Assembly: GCA_023438885.1 (NCBI GenBank)
Contig: JAEXPS010000257.1
Coordinates: forward strand, 1-29,039
Origin: Actinomycetes bacterium
GTDB lineage: Bacteria; Actinomycetota; Actinomycetes; Actinomycetales; Cellulomonadaceae
Direction of reading: 5' to 3'
DNA length: 29,039 nt
The notes under the pieces are model-generated. The model ran no database searches and was not told the DNA's origin. It worked only from the letters and a program-made list of their open reading frames with translations. Positions 1 through 8,316 of the stretch are shown piece by piece (position 1 is the first letter of the stretch; every line of letters starts with the position of its first letter). The translations under genes were made by a program, and so were the position numbers.

Positions 1-2
1 GG

Positions 3-953
3 CGCGACCAGCGCGCGGCGGCGCGCTTCAGACGGTCTGCTGCGGGCAGACGGCGCACGTCGCGTTCCGCCACGGCCAAGAAGTTGGCGATCTGGGCGGC
101 GTTCGTGGTCCCTGCGCTTGCCGTCTACGGGGTGTTCGTGATCTACCCCGTGATCCAGTCCGTCAGCTACAGCACGTTCGACTGGGCAGGGCCGGGTCGG
201 GAGGCGACGCAGGTCGGCCTGGGCAACTACCACGAGCTGTTCGGCGACCCCACGTTCTTCAAGGCGCTGCGCAACACCCTCGTCGTCCTGGTCGCGAGCC
301 TCGCGGTCCAGCTCCCCGTCGGGCTCGTCCTCGCACTGATCATCACGGGCCCGATCCGCGCCCGGAGGATGTGGCGCGGCATGTACTTCATCCCCACGCT
401 CATGTCCACGGTCGCCATCGGCATCCTGTGGGGTTACATCTACAACCCCGACTTCGGTGCGGTGAACGCCGTGCTGCGGGCCGTGGGCCTCGACGCGCTC
501 GCTCAGGGCTGGCTGGGCCAGAGCAACACCGCGCTCGGTGCCGTGATGGTCACCACGGTCTGGCAGTGGGCCCCCTTCTACATGATCATCTACGCGGCAG
601 CCCTGTCCGGCCTGCCACGTGAGGTCTACGAGGCGAGTGCCATCGACGGCGCCAGCCGTGTCCAGCAGTTCTGGCGCGTGACACTGCCGATGATGCGGCC
701 CACGATCATCACCACCTGCGTGCTGTCGCTCATCGGCTCGGTGAAGGCGTTCGACCTCATCTACGTCATGACCAAGGGCGGTCCGAACAACGCGACGGAG
801 CTCCTTGCCACCTACATGTTCAAGCAGGGGTTCACCAACTACCGCTTCGGGTACGCGAGCGCCGTCGCGGTCGCCATGTTCGTCATCGCCCTCGTGCTGA
901 CGGTCCTGGTGCTGGCACGCGGCTGGCGGTCCTCGCGTCCCAGGAGGGCCTGA
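3..953 (+). CDS. Sugar ABC transporter permease, MalF/UgpA type (5' end outside window)
   Basis: Inner-membrane permease of a carbohydrate importer (CUT1 family); it would pair with the next gene and an ATPase and binding protein encoded elsewhere. Hydrophobic segments begin at about base 87 and recur through the protein, as in six-helix permeases. The EAA loop that contacts the ATPase is visible near bases 625-700 (EASAIDGA, then a conserved P). A TTG at 84 is a possible start, but it would remove the whole cytoplasmic N-terminus. The frame stays open to the window edge and encodes an Arg/Lys-rich stretch typical of the region before helix 1, so I infer the true start lies upstream. Its stop overlaps the next start by one base. 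The substrate cannot be read from sequence. Confidence 0.9.
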   Translation, partial: RDQRAAARFRRSAAGRRRTSRSATAKKLAIWAAFVVPALAVYGVFVIYPVIQSVSYSTFDWAGPGREATQVGLGNYHELFGDPTFFKALRNTLVVLVASLAVQLPVGLVLALIITGPIRARRMWRGMYFIPTLMSTVAIGILWGYIYNPDFGAVNAVLRAVGLDALAQGWLGQSNTALGAVMVTTVWQWAPFYMIIYAAALSGLPREVYEASAIDGASRVQQFWRVTLPMMRPTIITTCVLSLIGSVKAFDLIYVMTKGGPNNATELLATYMFKQGFTNYRFGYASAVAVAMFVIALVLTVLVLARGWRSSRPRRA

Positions 954-1816
954 TGTCCACCACCACCTTGTCCGCCCGCGCGATCGGCAAGGACCGGCCG
1001 ATGCTGTTCGGGGTCCCTCGCTACGTCGTGGCATCGCTTGCTGCCGTGCTGTCACTCTTCCCCTTCGCCTTCATGGTCCTCGGGGCGTTCAAGGACTCGG
1101 GCGAGTTCCTGGACAACCCGTTCGGGCTGCCGCGCGACCTGACGTTCGCGAACTTCGGCGGGCTGCTCACGGCGGAGTTCGGCCGGTACTTCCTCAACAG
1201 CATCGTCATCACGGGTGTCTCGGTCGTCGCGACCTGCGTCCTCGGGTGCCTCGCCGCCTACCCGTTGTCGCGGATGCGGACCCGACTCAACTCGCCGGTG
1301 ATGCTCGTGTTCCTCATCGGCCTCATGATCCCGATCCACATCACGCTGCTGCCGATCTATGTGCTCACACAGAACCTCGGGCTGTACAACACGCTCGCGG
1401 CGATGTTCGGACCGTTCATCGCCTTCAGCTTGCCGGTGACCATCTACGTGCTGTCGGGCTTCTTCCAGCAGATCCCGGAGTCGGTGCTCGACGCCGCGCG
1501 CATGGACGGGGCGGGGCACGGGCGGGTCTTCACGAAGATGGTCGTTCCTCTGTCGATGCCGGCGATCTCGACGGTCGCGGTCATCAACTTCATCTTCGCG
1601 TGGAACGAGTTCATCTTCGCTCTCGTCCTGCTCTCGTCGCCCGAGAACTTCCCCATCCCTCTGGGCCTCACGCAGTTCTCTGCGCAGTACCGAGTGGACG
1701 TCCCGGGCGTGATGGCCGCCCTGACGGTGGCCAGCCTGCCCTCGATCCTCTTCTTCCTCGCGGCCCAGGAGAAGGTCGTCTCGGGCCTCGCCGCCGGTGC
1801 CGTAGCCGGCGAATGA
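953..1816 (+). CDS. Sugar ABC transporter permease, MalG/UgpE type
   Basis: Second permease of the same CUT1 carbohydrate importer, 287 aa. It has about six hydrophobic segments and an EAA-type loop (DAARMDGAG, bases about 1490-1520) for docking the ATPase. The start is the ATG sharing its A with the upstream TGA; AGGAGGG at 942-948 is a strong ribosome site, so the pair is translationally coupled. Typical MalG-type features include the WNEF motif near base 1600 (FIFAWNEFIFAL). The ATPase is not nearby, which is common in actinomycetes where one MsiK-like ATPase serves many importers (family knowledge, not seen here). Transport of an oligosaccharide or glycoside is inferred from the hydrolase and dehydrogenase that follow. 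Confidence 0.93.
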   Translation: MSTTTLSARAIGKDRPMLFGVPRYVVASLAAVLSLFPFAFMVLGAFKDSGEFLDNPFGLPRDLTFANFGGLLTAEFGRYFLNSIVITGVSVVATCVLGCLAAYPLSRMRTRLNSPVMLVFLIGLMIPIHITLLPIYVLTQNLGLYNTLAAMFGPFIAFSLPVTIYVLSGFFQQIPESVLDAARMDGAGHGRVFTKMVVPLSMPAISTVAVINFIFAWNEFIFALVLLSSPENFPIPLGLTQFSAQYRVDVPGVMAALTVASLPSILFFLAAQEKVVSGLAAGAVAGE

Positions 1817-1819
1817 CCA

Positions 1820-1836
1820 GGCCCGTGCAGCGGGCC
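1820..1836 (+). promoter_or_regulatory. Small intra-operon hairpin between permease and hydrolase genes
   Basis: Perfect 6-bp inverted repeat GGCCCG / CGGGCC with a 5-nt loop, in the 37-nt gap between the second permease and the hydrolase. No T-run follows, so it is unlikely to be a full terminator. It could stabilise the upstream mRNA end or reduce read-through. Confidence 0.4.
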
Positions 1837-1853
1837 CCTTCCTTCGGAGCATC

Positions 1854-3893
1854 ATGACCGACCTCGGTTTGCGCCAGATCCACCTCGACTTCCACACGTC
1901 GGGAGTCATCGACGGCGTCGCCGGCGACTTCGATGCCGTCGCGTTCGCCGATCGGCTGGCTGCGGCCCACGTCACCTCGGTGAATGTGTTCGCCAAGTGC
2001 CACCACGGCTACTCGTACTACCCGACGCGCGTCGGGACGGCCCATCCGGGCCTCGTCCGGGACCTCCTCGGCGAGCAGATCGCCGCCCTGCGTGAGAGGG
2101 GCATCCTGGCGCCCGTCTACGTCAGCGTCCTCTGGGACGACCTGGCCGGCGAGCAGCACCCCGAGTGGGTCGCGCAGGGACGAGACGGGCGGGTTCTCGC
2201 ACGCCCCCCGCTCACGGCGGAGTCGCTGCTGGACGGTGGCACCGGGTGGAGCGTGATGGACCTGGACACCGGGTACGCCGACTACGTGGTGGCACAGGTG
2301 CGCGAGATCTGCGAGCGGTACACGCCGGACGGGTTCTGGTTCGACATCGTGTCGGTGGTCCCGAGCTACTCGTCGTCCGCCCTGGCGCGCATGCGGACCG
2401 CCGGGGTCGACGTGAGCGACGAGGCCGCGGTGGAGGCCCATTACCTGCGAGTGCGCGATGCGTTCGTCGCGCGGCTCGCCGCCACCATCCGGGAGGTCGT
2501 GCCGAGCGCGAGCATCGTGGCCAACCACACGGTGGACGCGTGGCTCGCGGGCACCCTCGAAGCCCAGACGCAGCTCGACGTCGAGTCGCTGCCGACCTCG
2601 GGGGGTGCGTGGGGCTACACGCACTACCCGGTGTACGCACGGTATGCCCGCACCTTCGGGCGGCCGATCGTCGGCATGACGGGCCGGTTCCACCGCTCGT
2701 GGGCCGACTTCGGCGGTCTCAAGACGACCGACCAGCTCCAGTACGAGGTCGGCACGATCCTCGCTGCCGGTGGCGGCGTATGCGTGGGCGACCAGCTCGA
2801 CCCGTCGGGGGTGCTCGACGGCGCCGTGTACCGGACGGTGGGTACGGCGCTCGGTCACGTCCGCGACCTGGAGCCGTGGCTCGTCGGCGCGTCGCCCGTC
2901 ACCGAGGCGGCCGTGATCGCCTCGTGGGTCGACGCGAGCCCTGATCCCGGCCGGCACGTGCGCGTCCTGAGTGCCGGAGTCACGGGGGCGTGCCAGATCC
3001 TGGGCGAGCTCGCCATCCAGCACGACGTCGTCGACGCCTCGCGCGTGCAGCCGGGGCGCTACGCGCTGCTCGTCGTGCCCGACGACGCGGACCTCAGCGA
3101 GGCGGATGCCGCCTCGCTCGACAAGGCGGTCGATGCGGGTGCCGCGCTGCTGATCGCCGGCGACGCGCTCTTCCATGCGGACGGCTCACCGCGGCTCTCC
3201 GGTGCGCCGGCGAGCCGCGTCGGCACCGTCGCGACGACGCCTGCGTACGTGCGGCCGGGCGAGCTCGCCGACCGCACCTCCGGCGAGCTAGCGGCGGACT
3301 ACGCCTACGTCTGCTACAACGGCGCGCTCGCCGTGCACCCCTCGGAGGGCGCCGACACGGTGGGGCTGGTGCTGCCGGCTCGGTTCGACAGGACCTGGGA
3401 CCACTTCACGAGCCACGGCCACGCGCCGGTGTCCGACGAAGTTGCCGGCCCCGCGGTCTGTCGCAAGGGACGCGTGACGCACGTCGCGATCCCGGTGTTC
3501 TCCGACTACGCGCAGAACGACTACTGGGTCGAGGCGGAGATCGTGCGCCGATGCCTCGCCGAACTGCTGCCCGACCGGGTCGTCACTCATGACGGTCCGC
3601 CCTGGGTGGAGGTCGCGGTGCACGGGCAGCCTGTGGCGCCCGGGCGGCCCGAGCGCCGCGTGGTCCACCTCACCGCGTTCCAGTCGCGACGGCTGTCGAC
3701 GCCGGTGCCACGAGTGGACCGAGGCCACGACATCGTCGGCTTCGACCTGCGCCTCGCCCTCGGCTCCGCGCCCTCCGCCGCCTACCTGGCGCCCTCCGGC
3801 ACGCCCGTGCCCACCGACTACACCGACGGCATCGCCGTGGTGCATCTCGACCGAGTCGCACCCAGCACCGTGCTCGTCGTCGAAGCGTCCTAG
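1854..3893 (+). CDS. Putative glycoside hydrolase, GHL6-like with beta-galactosidase trimerisation-like domain
   Basis: A 679-aa protein resembling the 'hypothetical glycosyl hydrolase 6' (GHL6) group. The N-terminal half looks like a TIM-barrel: HLDFHTS at residues 10-16, AKCHHGYSYYP at about 48-58, and DGFWFD ending at D164, a plausible catalytic or sugar-binding acid at a strand end. The C-terminal half (about 350-560) resembles the beta-galactosidase trimerisation (glutamine-amidotransferase-like) fold, recognised from text such as YALLVVPDDADLSEADAASL. No signal peptide is seen, so it probably acts in the cytoplasm on an imported glycoside. Its place after two sugar permeases and before a polyol dehydrogenase supports sugar catabolism. 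Substrate and mechanism are unknown; fucosidase or galactosidase activity is possible but not shown. The ATG is preceded by GGAG at 1846-1849. Confidence 0.72.
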   Translation: MTDLGLRQIHLDFHTSGVIDGVAGDFDAVAFADRLAAAHVTSVNVFAKCHHGYSYYPTRVGTAHPGLVRDLLGEQIAALRERGILAPVYVSVLWDDLAGEQHPEWVAQGRDGRVLARPPLTAESLLDGGTGWSVMDLDTGYADYVVAQVREICERYTPDGFWFDIVSVVPSYSSSALARMRTAGVDVSDEAAVEAHYLRVRDAFVARLAATIREVVPSASIVANHTVDAWLAGTLEAQTQLDVESLPTSGGAWGYTHYPVYARYARTFGRPIVGMTGRFHRSWADFGGLKTTDQLQYEVGTILAAGGGVCVGDQLDPSGVLDGAVYRTVGTALGHVRDLEPWLVGASPVTEAAVIASWVDASPDPGRHVRVLSAGVTGACQILGELAIQHDVVDASRVQPGRYALLVVPDDADLSEADAASLDKAVDAGAALLIAGDALFHADGSPRLSGAPASRVGTVATTPAYVRPGELADRTSGELAADYAYVCYNGALAVHPSEGADTVGLVLPARFDRTWDHFTSHGHAPVSDEVAGPAVCRKGRVTHVAIPVFSDYAQNDYWVEAEIVRRCLAELLPDRVVTHDGPPWVEVAVHGQPVAPGRPERRVVHLTAFQSRRLSTPVPRVDRGHDIVGFDLRLALGSAPSAAYLAPSGTPVPTDYTDGIAVVHLDRVAPSTVLVVEAS

Positions 3894-3950
3894 ACCACAC
3901 CACCTTCGCCGGGGCGATCTCCCGGCACCTGACACAGAGAAGAGCACCAC

Positions 3951-4982
3951 ATGTCTGTCGCACTCTCGACGTCCGTTCCGGCCACCATGCGAGCGGCGGT
4001 TCTCACCGCAACGCGCACCATTGCACTGGAGGAGCGCACCGTCCCCGTCCCGGGCCCCGGGGAAGTGCTGGTTCGTGTGACCGCGGTCGGTGTGTGCGGT
4101 TCGGACGTGCACTACTACGAGCACGGTCGGATCGACGACTTCGTGGTGACCGAGCCGCTGGTGCTCGGCCATGAGGCAGGTGGCCAGATCGTCGCCGTCG
4201 GCTCGAACGTCGATCCCGATCGCGTGGGCACGCGCGTCTCCATCGAGCCCCAGCGACCCGACCCCTCGTCGTCGTGGGTGCTCGAAGGGCACTACAACCT
4301 CGATCCGAGCATCGCCTTCTACGCGACCCCGCCGATCGACGGTGCGTTCGCGGAGTACGTCACCATCCAGTCGCAGTTCGCGTACGCGGTGCCCGACAGC
4401 GTCAGCGACGAGGCCGCTGCGCTGTTCGAGCCGCTCTCGGTCGGAATCGCGGCGGCCCGCAAGGCGCGGCTCACGGCGGGCGAGACGGTGCTGATCGCGG
4501 GAGCAGGACCGATCGGCCTGGTCACGGCGCAGGTTGCCCGCGCTTACGGGGCCACTCATGTCCTGGTGTCCGAGCCCGACCCGATTCGTCGCGAGCGTGC
4601 GCTCAAGTTCGGTGCCACGCAGGTTCTGGCACCGGACGACGACCTGGCCGGCACACGCATCGACGTGTTCGTGGATGCCTCGGGGGTCCCCGCCGCGATC
4701 TCGGCCGGGCTGAACGCCCTGCGCCCGGGCGGCAGGGCGGTCCTCGTGGGCATGGGCACCAGCGTCGCACCGGCCCCGTTGTCGGTGATCCGCAACCGAG
4801 AGCTGGAGGTCACGGGTGTGTTCCGCTACGCGAACACCTGGCCCACCGCACGCGAGCTCGTGGCGTCCGGGGCTGTTGACCTGGACCGGATGGTGACTGC
4901 CCGTTTTCCGCTGGCGCAGGCCACCGCGGCACTGGAGACGAGTTCGCGGCCCGACTCCATCAAGGTCATCGTGCGGCCGTAG
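3951..4982 (+). CDS. Zinc-dependent sorbitol/xylitol-type dehydrogenase (MDR family)
   Basis: A 343-aa medium-chain NAD(P)-dependent polyol dehydrogenase that would oxidise a polyol or secondary hydroxyl to a ketose. Catalytic-zinc ligands are visible: C49 (GVCGSD), H74-E75 (GHE) and E160 (FEPLSVG). The Rossmann motif GAGPIG is at 184-189. The lobe that in many MDR enzymes carries four structural-zinc cysteines has none here (around residues 99-120, PQRPDPSSS), as in the sorbitol dehydrogenase group with only catalytic zinc. ATG at 3951 has a purine-rich site (AGAGAAGAG, 3936-3944); an alternative ATG lies at 3987, closer to the usual family N-terminus. It is the last gene of the sugar operon and ends 9 bp from a convergent gene. 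The exact polyol is unknown. Confidence 0.9.
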   Translation: MSVALSTSVPATMRAAVLTATRTIALEERTVPVPGPGEVLVRVTAVGVCGSDVHYYEHGRIDDFVVTEPLVLGHEAGGQIVAVGSNVDPDRVGTRVSIEPQRPDPSSSWVLEGHYNLDPSIAFYATPPIDGAFAEYVTIQSQFAYAVPDSVSDEAAALFEPLSVGIAAARKARLTAGETVLIAGAGPIGLVTAQVARAYGATHVLVSEPDPIRRERALKFGATQVLAPDDDLAGTRIDVFVDASGVPAAISAGLNALRPGGRAVLVGMGTSVAPAPLSVIRNRELEVTGVFRYANTWPTARELVASGAVDLDRMVTARFPLAQATAALETSSRPDSIKVIVRP

Positions 4983-4991
4983 CCGAGCCGC

Positions 4992-6371
4992 TCAGTTCCC
5001 GAGCAGGGGCGCCATGAGCGCCGCGATCCTCGACGGGCGGTGGGTGCGGCGCTCCTCGCCGTCGGCGAGCTGCGTCGCCCACCGTGCGGCAGTGATCTCC
5101 GCCCAGCGCAGCGGCTCCGGCTCCCAGTCCGGGGAGCGGTGCCCCACCCAGGGGAGGCGGACCAGGGGCGAGTCGGTGCCGGTGACCAGGTCGGCCAGCG
5201 TGCGGCCCGCGAGGTTCGTCGTGGCCACGCCGTCGCCGACGTAGCCGCCGGCCCAGCCGATGCCGGTGTCCGCATCGAGGCCCACGGAGGCGTGCCAGTC
5301 CCGGGGCACGCCCAGCGGGCCGCCCCAGCGGTGCGTGATCTCGTAGCCGGCCACGGCCGGGAACAGCTCGACCAGCGCCCGGCGCAGGTGCTCGTGCACG
5401 CGCGTGACCCTCTCGAACGCGGGGTCGATCGACGACCCGGAGTGGTAGGGCGCTCCGCGCCCACCGAACGCGATCCGGTCGTCGGCGGTCCGCACGCCGT
5501 AGATCAGCAGGTGGCGGCCGTCGCTGAACGTCTGGCCCCGCCCCAGCCCGATCTCCCCCCAGACGTGCGCCGGCAGTGGCTCGGTGGCGATCATCAGGGA
5601 GTACACCGGCACCACGGCACGGCGGGAGCCGGGCAGCCGGGCCGTCCACGCCTCGGTGGCGCGCACGATACAGCGAGCGCGCACCGTGCCGCGGTCGGTG
5701 ACCACCGCGCGCGGCGAAATGCGCAACGCCCTGGTCGCTTCGGCGATGCGCCCGCCGCGGGCCTCGACCACCCGCGCCAGTCCGCGCGTGAGAGCGGCGG
5801 GCTGCACGCGCGCGCAGTCGGGGGTGTAGGCCCCTCCGACGACCCCCGCGGCGCGCACGTGCTCGGCGACGCCGTCGGCGTCGAGCAGGTGGTCCTCGTC
5901 GCCCCAGCGAGCGGACTCGGCGACCTCGGCGGCGATCCGCTCAAGCTGGACGGCGCTGCGCGCGAGCGTCACGGTGCCGCCGTAGGCGAAGTCGCACTCG
6001 ATCCCCTCGGCCCGGGCCACCCCGCCCACCTCGACCACCGTGTCACGCATCGCCGCTCGCAGAGCGAGGGCCGCCTCGGGCCCGTGCCGGCGGGCCAGCG
6101 AGGCCGGACCCTGCGGGAACAGTGCGGAGCACCAGCCGCCGTTGCGGCCGGAGGCGCCGAACCCGGCGACCTGCTGCTCCACGACGAGCACGTCGAGCGA
6201 CGGGTCGGCGTCGAGCAGGTAGTAGGCGGTCCACAGCCCGGTGAGCCCGCCGCCCACCACCACGACGTCCGCGGTGGTGTCCCCGTCGAGCGGCGGGCGC
6301 GCCACCAGCTCCGCGGGCTCGTCGGACGCGAGCTGGTCCCACCACAGCGAGAGCCCACGCACCGAACCCAC
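4992..6371 (-). CDS. FAD-dependent oxidoreductase, DAO family (PuuB/glycine-oxidase-like)
   Basis: A 459-aa flavoprotein of the D-amino-acid-oxidase superfamily that oxidises an amine or amino acid with FAD. The dinucleotide-binding GGGLTG motif follows a beta strand at about residues 34-47, and the C-terminal DAO signature region includes GWAGGYVGDGVATTNLAGR. Similar proteins include gamma-glutamylputrescine oxidase (PuuB), and the neighbouring polyamine genes make such a role plausible. However, no PuuA-type glutamylputrescine synthetase is in the window, so the substrate is open. GTG at 6371 is chosen because a GGGGAAGGGG ribosome site precedes it. It lies 92 bp downstream of the aminotransferase on the same strand, separated by a palindromic repeat array that may reduce read-through. 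Confidence 0.85.
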   Translation of the reverse strand: MGSVRGLSLWWDQLASDEPAELVARPPLDGDTTADVVVVGGGLTGLWTAYYLLDADPSLDVLVVEQQVAGFGASGRNGGWCSALFPQGPASLARRHGPEAALALRAAMRDTVVEVGGVARAEGIECDFAYGGTVTLARSAVQLERIAAEVAESARWGDEDHLLDADGVAEHVRAAGVVGGAYTPDCARVQPAALTRGLARVVEARGGRIAEATRALRISPRAVVTDRGTVRARCIVRATEAWTARLPGSRRAVVPVYSLMIATEPLPAHVWGEIGLGRGQTFSDGRHLLIYGVRTADDRIAFGGRGAPYHSGSSIDPAFERVTRVHEHLRRALVELFPAVAGYEITHRWGGPLGVPRDWHASVGLDADTGIGWAGGYVGDGVATTNLAGRTLADLVTGTDSPLVRLPWVGHRSPDWEPEPLRWAEITAARWATQLADGEERRTHRPSRIAALMAPLLGN

Positions 6372-6385
6372 GCTGACCCCTTCCC

Positions 6386-6456
6386 CCGAACCCGGCAGTT
6401 GGTGCCGAGCCCGGCACTCCTGACTGCCGGGTTCGGCAGGAAGTGCCGGGGTCGGC
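6386..6456. repeat. Four-copy 12-bp palindromic repeat array (TGCCGGGNTCGG)
   Basis: Four copies of the unit TGCCGGGNTCGG occur at near-regular 18-20 bp spacing: two inverted (6386-6397 and 6405-6416) and two direct (6425-6436 and 6443-6454). The first and third form a perfect 13-bp inverted repeat (6386-6398 with 6424-6436). The second holds its own hairpin, GTGCCG/CGGCAC, at 6402-6417. An alternative 15-bp stem with one mismatch joins 6404-6418 to 6442-6456. The array fills most of the gap between the aminotransferase and the FAD oxidoreductase genes. It may be a REP-like element, a transcript processing site or an attenuator. Confidence 0.8.
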
Positions 6457-6463
6457 GGATCCG

Positions 6464-7840
6464 CTACAACTTGGCCCAGACCTCGGACAGGACGCCGCGC
6501 AGGATGGACTCGATCTCATCGAACTCGGCCGGGCCGGTCGTGAGCGGAGGGGCGAGCTGCACCACGGGGTCGCCGCGGTCGTCGGCGCGGCAGTAGAGGC
6601 CCGCCTCCCACAGCGCGGGGGACAGGAAGTCGCGCAGCAGGTGGTCGGACTCGGCCCCGGTGAACGTCTCCCGGGTCACCTTGTCCTTGACGAGCTCGAT
6701 CCCGTAGAAGTACCCCTCGCCGCGCACGTCACCGACGATCGGCAGGTCGAGCAACCGCTCGAGCGTGCGCCGGAACACGGGCGCGTTCTCCTTGACGTGG
6801 TCGGTCAGGTGCTCGCGCTCGAAGAGGTCGAGGTTCGCCATCGCCACGGCGGCCGAGACGGGGTGCCCGCCGAAGGTGTACCCGTGGGCGAACATCGTGT
6901 CGCCGGCGAACGGCTCGAAGACGCGCTCGGAGGCGATGCAGGCGCCGATCGGCGAGTAGCCGCTGGTCATGCCCTTGGCGCACGTGATCATGTCCGGCAC
7001 GTACCCGAAGTCGTTGCTGGCGAACAGCGAGCCGATGCGGCCGAAGGCGCAGATCACCTCGTCGGACACCAGGAGCACGTCCAGCTCGTCACAGATCGCC
7101 CGCACCCGCTCGAAGTACCCGGGCGGCGGCGGGAAGCAGCCGCCCGCGTTCTGCACCGGCTCGAGGAACACCGCGGCGACCGAGTCGGGCCCCTCGAACT
7201 CGATCGCCTCGCGGATCCGCTCGGCCGCCCACTCGCCGAAGGCCTTGGGGTCGTCGCGCAGCGACTCGCTCGCGCGGTAGATGTCGGTGTTCGGCACCTT
7301 GTGCGCGCCCGGCACCAGCGGCTCGAACGCTTCCTTGGCGAAGGGCAGGCCGGTGATCGACAGGGCGCCGTGCGGGGTGCCGTGGTAGGCGATGGCGCGG
7401 GAGATCACCTTGTACTTGCCCGGCTTGCCGACCAGCTTCCAGTAGTTCTTCGCCAGCTTCCACGCGGTCTCGACCGCCTCGCCGCCGCCGGTGGTGAAGA
7501 ACACGCGGTTCAGGTCGCCGGGTGTGTGCTGCGCGAGCCGCTCCGCCAGGTCGATCGCCTGCGGGTGCGCGTAGCTCCACAGCGGGAAGAACGCCAGCTG
7601 CTCCGCCTGCTTGCGCGCGGCCTCGGCGAGCTCGGCCCGGCCGTGGCCCGCCTGCACCACGAACAGGCCGGACAGCCCGTCGATGTACCGCTTGCCGTGG
7701 GAGTCCCAGATGTGGTGGCCCTCGCCGCGCACCACGGTGGGCACGCCGCCGTCCCAGGCGCCCTGATGGGTGAAGTGGCCCCAGAGATGTGCGCGCGCCG
7801 CGTCGGAGCGGTCAGTGCCCAGTGGCGTGGTACCGGTCAT
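6464..7840 (-). CDS. Class III PLP aminotransferase, putative putrescine/diamine aminotransferase
   Basis: A 458-aa fold-type I PLP enzyme of the omega-aminotransferase family, which moves a terminal amine to pyruvate or 2-oxoglutarate. Visible motifs: TTGGGEAVETAWKLA near the phosphate-binding region, SDEVICAFGR with the PLP-ring aspartate, and Schiff-base K289 in CAKGMTSG. The reading frame continues upstream through the regulator gene, but homologous sequence begins at MTGTTPLG, so ATG 7840 is chosen. That ATG overlaps the Lrp-type gene's TGA by 4 bp (ATGA), showing translational coupling. With the divergent PatD-like dehydrogenase it would form the two-step putrescine to GABA route via 4-aminobutanal. 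Other diamines or beta-alanine are possible substrates. Confidence 0.9.
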   Translation of the reverse strand: MTGTTPLGTDRSDAARAHLWGHFTHQGAWDGGVPTVVRGEGHHIWDSHGKRYIDGLSGLFVVQAGHGRAELAEAARKQAEQLAFFPLWSYAHPQAIDLAERLAQHTPGDLNRVFFTTGGGEAVETAWKLAKNYWKLVGKPGKYKVISRAIAYHGTPHGALSITGLPFAKEAFEPLVPGAHKVPNTDIYRASESLRDDPKAFGEWAAERIREAIEFEGPDSVAAVFLEPVQNAGGCFPPPPGYFERVRAICDELDVLLVSDEVICAFGRIGSLFASNDFGYVPDMITCAKGMTSGYSPIGACIASERVFEPFAGDTMFAHGYTFGGHPVSAAVAMANLDLFEREHLTDHVKENAPVFRRTLERLLDLPIVGDVRGEGYFYGIELVKDKVTRETFTGAESDHLLRDFLSPALWEAGLYCRADDRGDPVVQLAPPLTTGPAEFDEIESILRGVLSEVWAKL

Positions 7841-8316
7841 CGCGTCCCCCAGTTGTAGAGCTGTTTGCGCAGGCGCAGGTACACGAACGTCTCGGTCTCG
7901 CGCACCCCGGGCAGGGGGCGGATCGACTCGTTGATGACGCGCAGCAGGTGCTCGTCGTCCTCGCAGACGATCTCCACGAGCACGTCGAACGAGCCGGCGG
8001 TGATGACGACGTAGTCCACCTCGGGCAGGGCCGCCAGCGAGTCGGCGAGGCCGGCGAGGTCGCCGTCGGCCCGCAGGCCCACCATCGCCTGGCGGTTGAA
8101 GCCCACCTGGAGCGGGTCGGTGACCGCGACGATCTGCACCACACCGGTGTCGACCAGCCGCTGCACGCGCTGGCGCACTGCCGCCTCGGACAACCCGATC
8201 GCCTTGCCGATGGCGGCGTACGACCGGCGACCGTCCTCCTGGAGCTGCTCGATGATGGACTTGGAGACCTCGTCGAGCGAGAGGTGACCGTTGGGACCGG
8301 AGCGGCGGGAGGACAT
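7837..8316 (-). CDS. Lrp/AsnC family transcriptional regulator
   Basis: A 159-aa DNA-binding regulator. The N-terminal winged helix-turn-helix spans about residues 14-60 (SLDEVSKSIIEQLQEDGRRS, then AIGKAIGLSEAAVRQRVQRL), and the C-terminal RAM/AsnC ligand-binding domain follows at about 75-150 (ITAGSFDVLVEI). ATG 8316 is chosen over an upstream ATG at 8406 because the family N-terminus fits and a -10-like GACGAT lies 6 nt upstream. It is the first gene of a unit with the aminotransferase and probably the FAD oxidoreductase. It faces the aldehyde dehydrogenase gene across a shared control region, so it is likely a local regulator of polyamine or amino-acid catabolism. The ligand is unknown. 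Confidence 0.93.
   Translation of the reverse strand: MSSRRSGPNGHLSLDEVSKSIIEQLQEDGRRSYAAIGKAIGLSEAAVRQRVQRLVDTGVVQIVAVTDPLQVGFNRQAMVGLRADGDLAGLADSLAALPEVDYVVITAGSFDVLVEIVCEDDEHLLRVINESIRPLPGVRETETFVYLRLRKQLYNWGTR

Noticed and set aside
84..86. TTG at 84 as the true start of the first permease
   Set aside because: It would start inside the first membrane helix with no ribosome site; the frame is open to the window edge and encodes a basic N-terminal tail.
1668..3176. 502-codon minus-strand frame opposite the hydrolase gene
   Set aside because: Same shadow effect; composition is Arg/Gly/His-rich and matches nothing.
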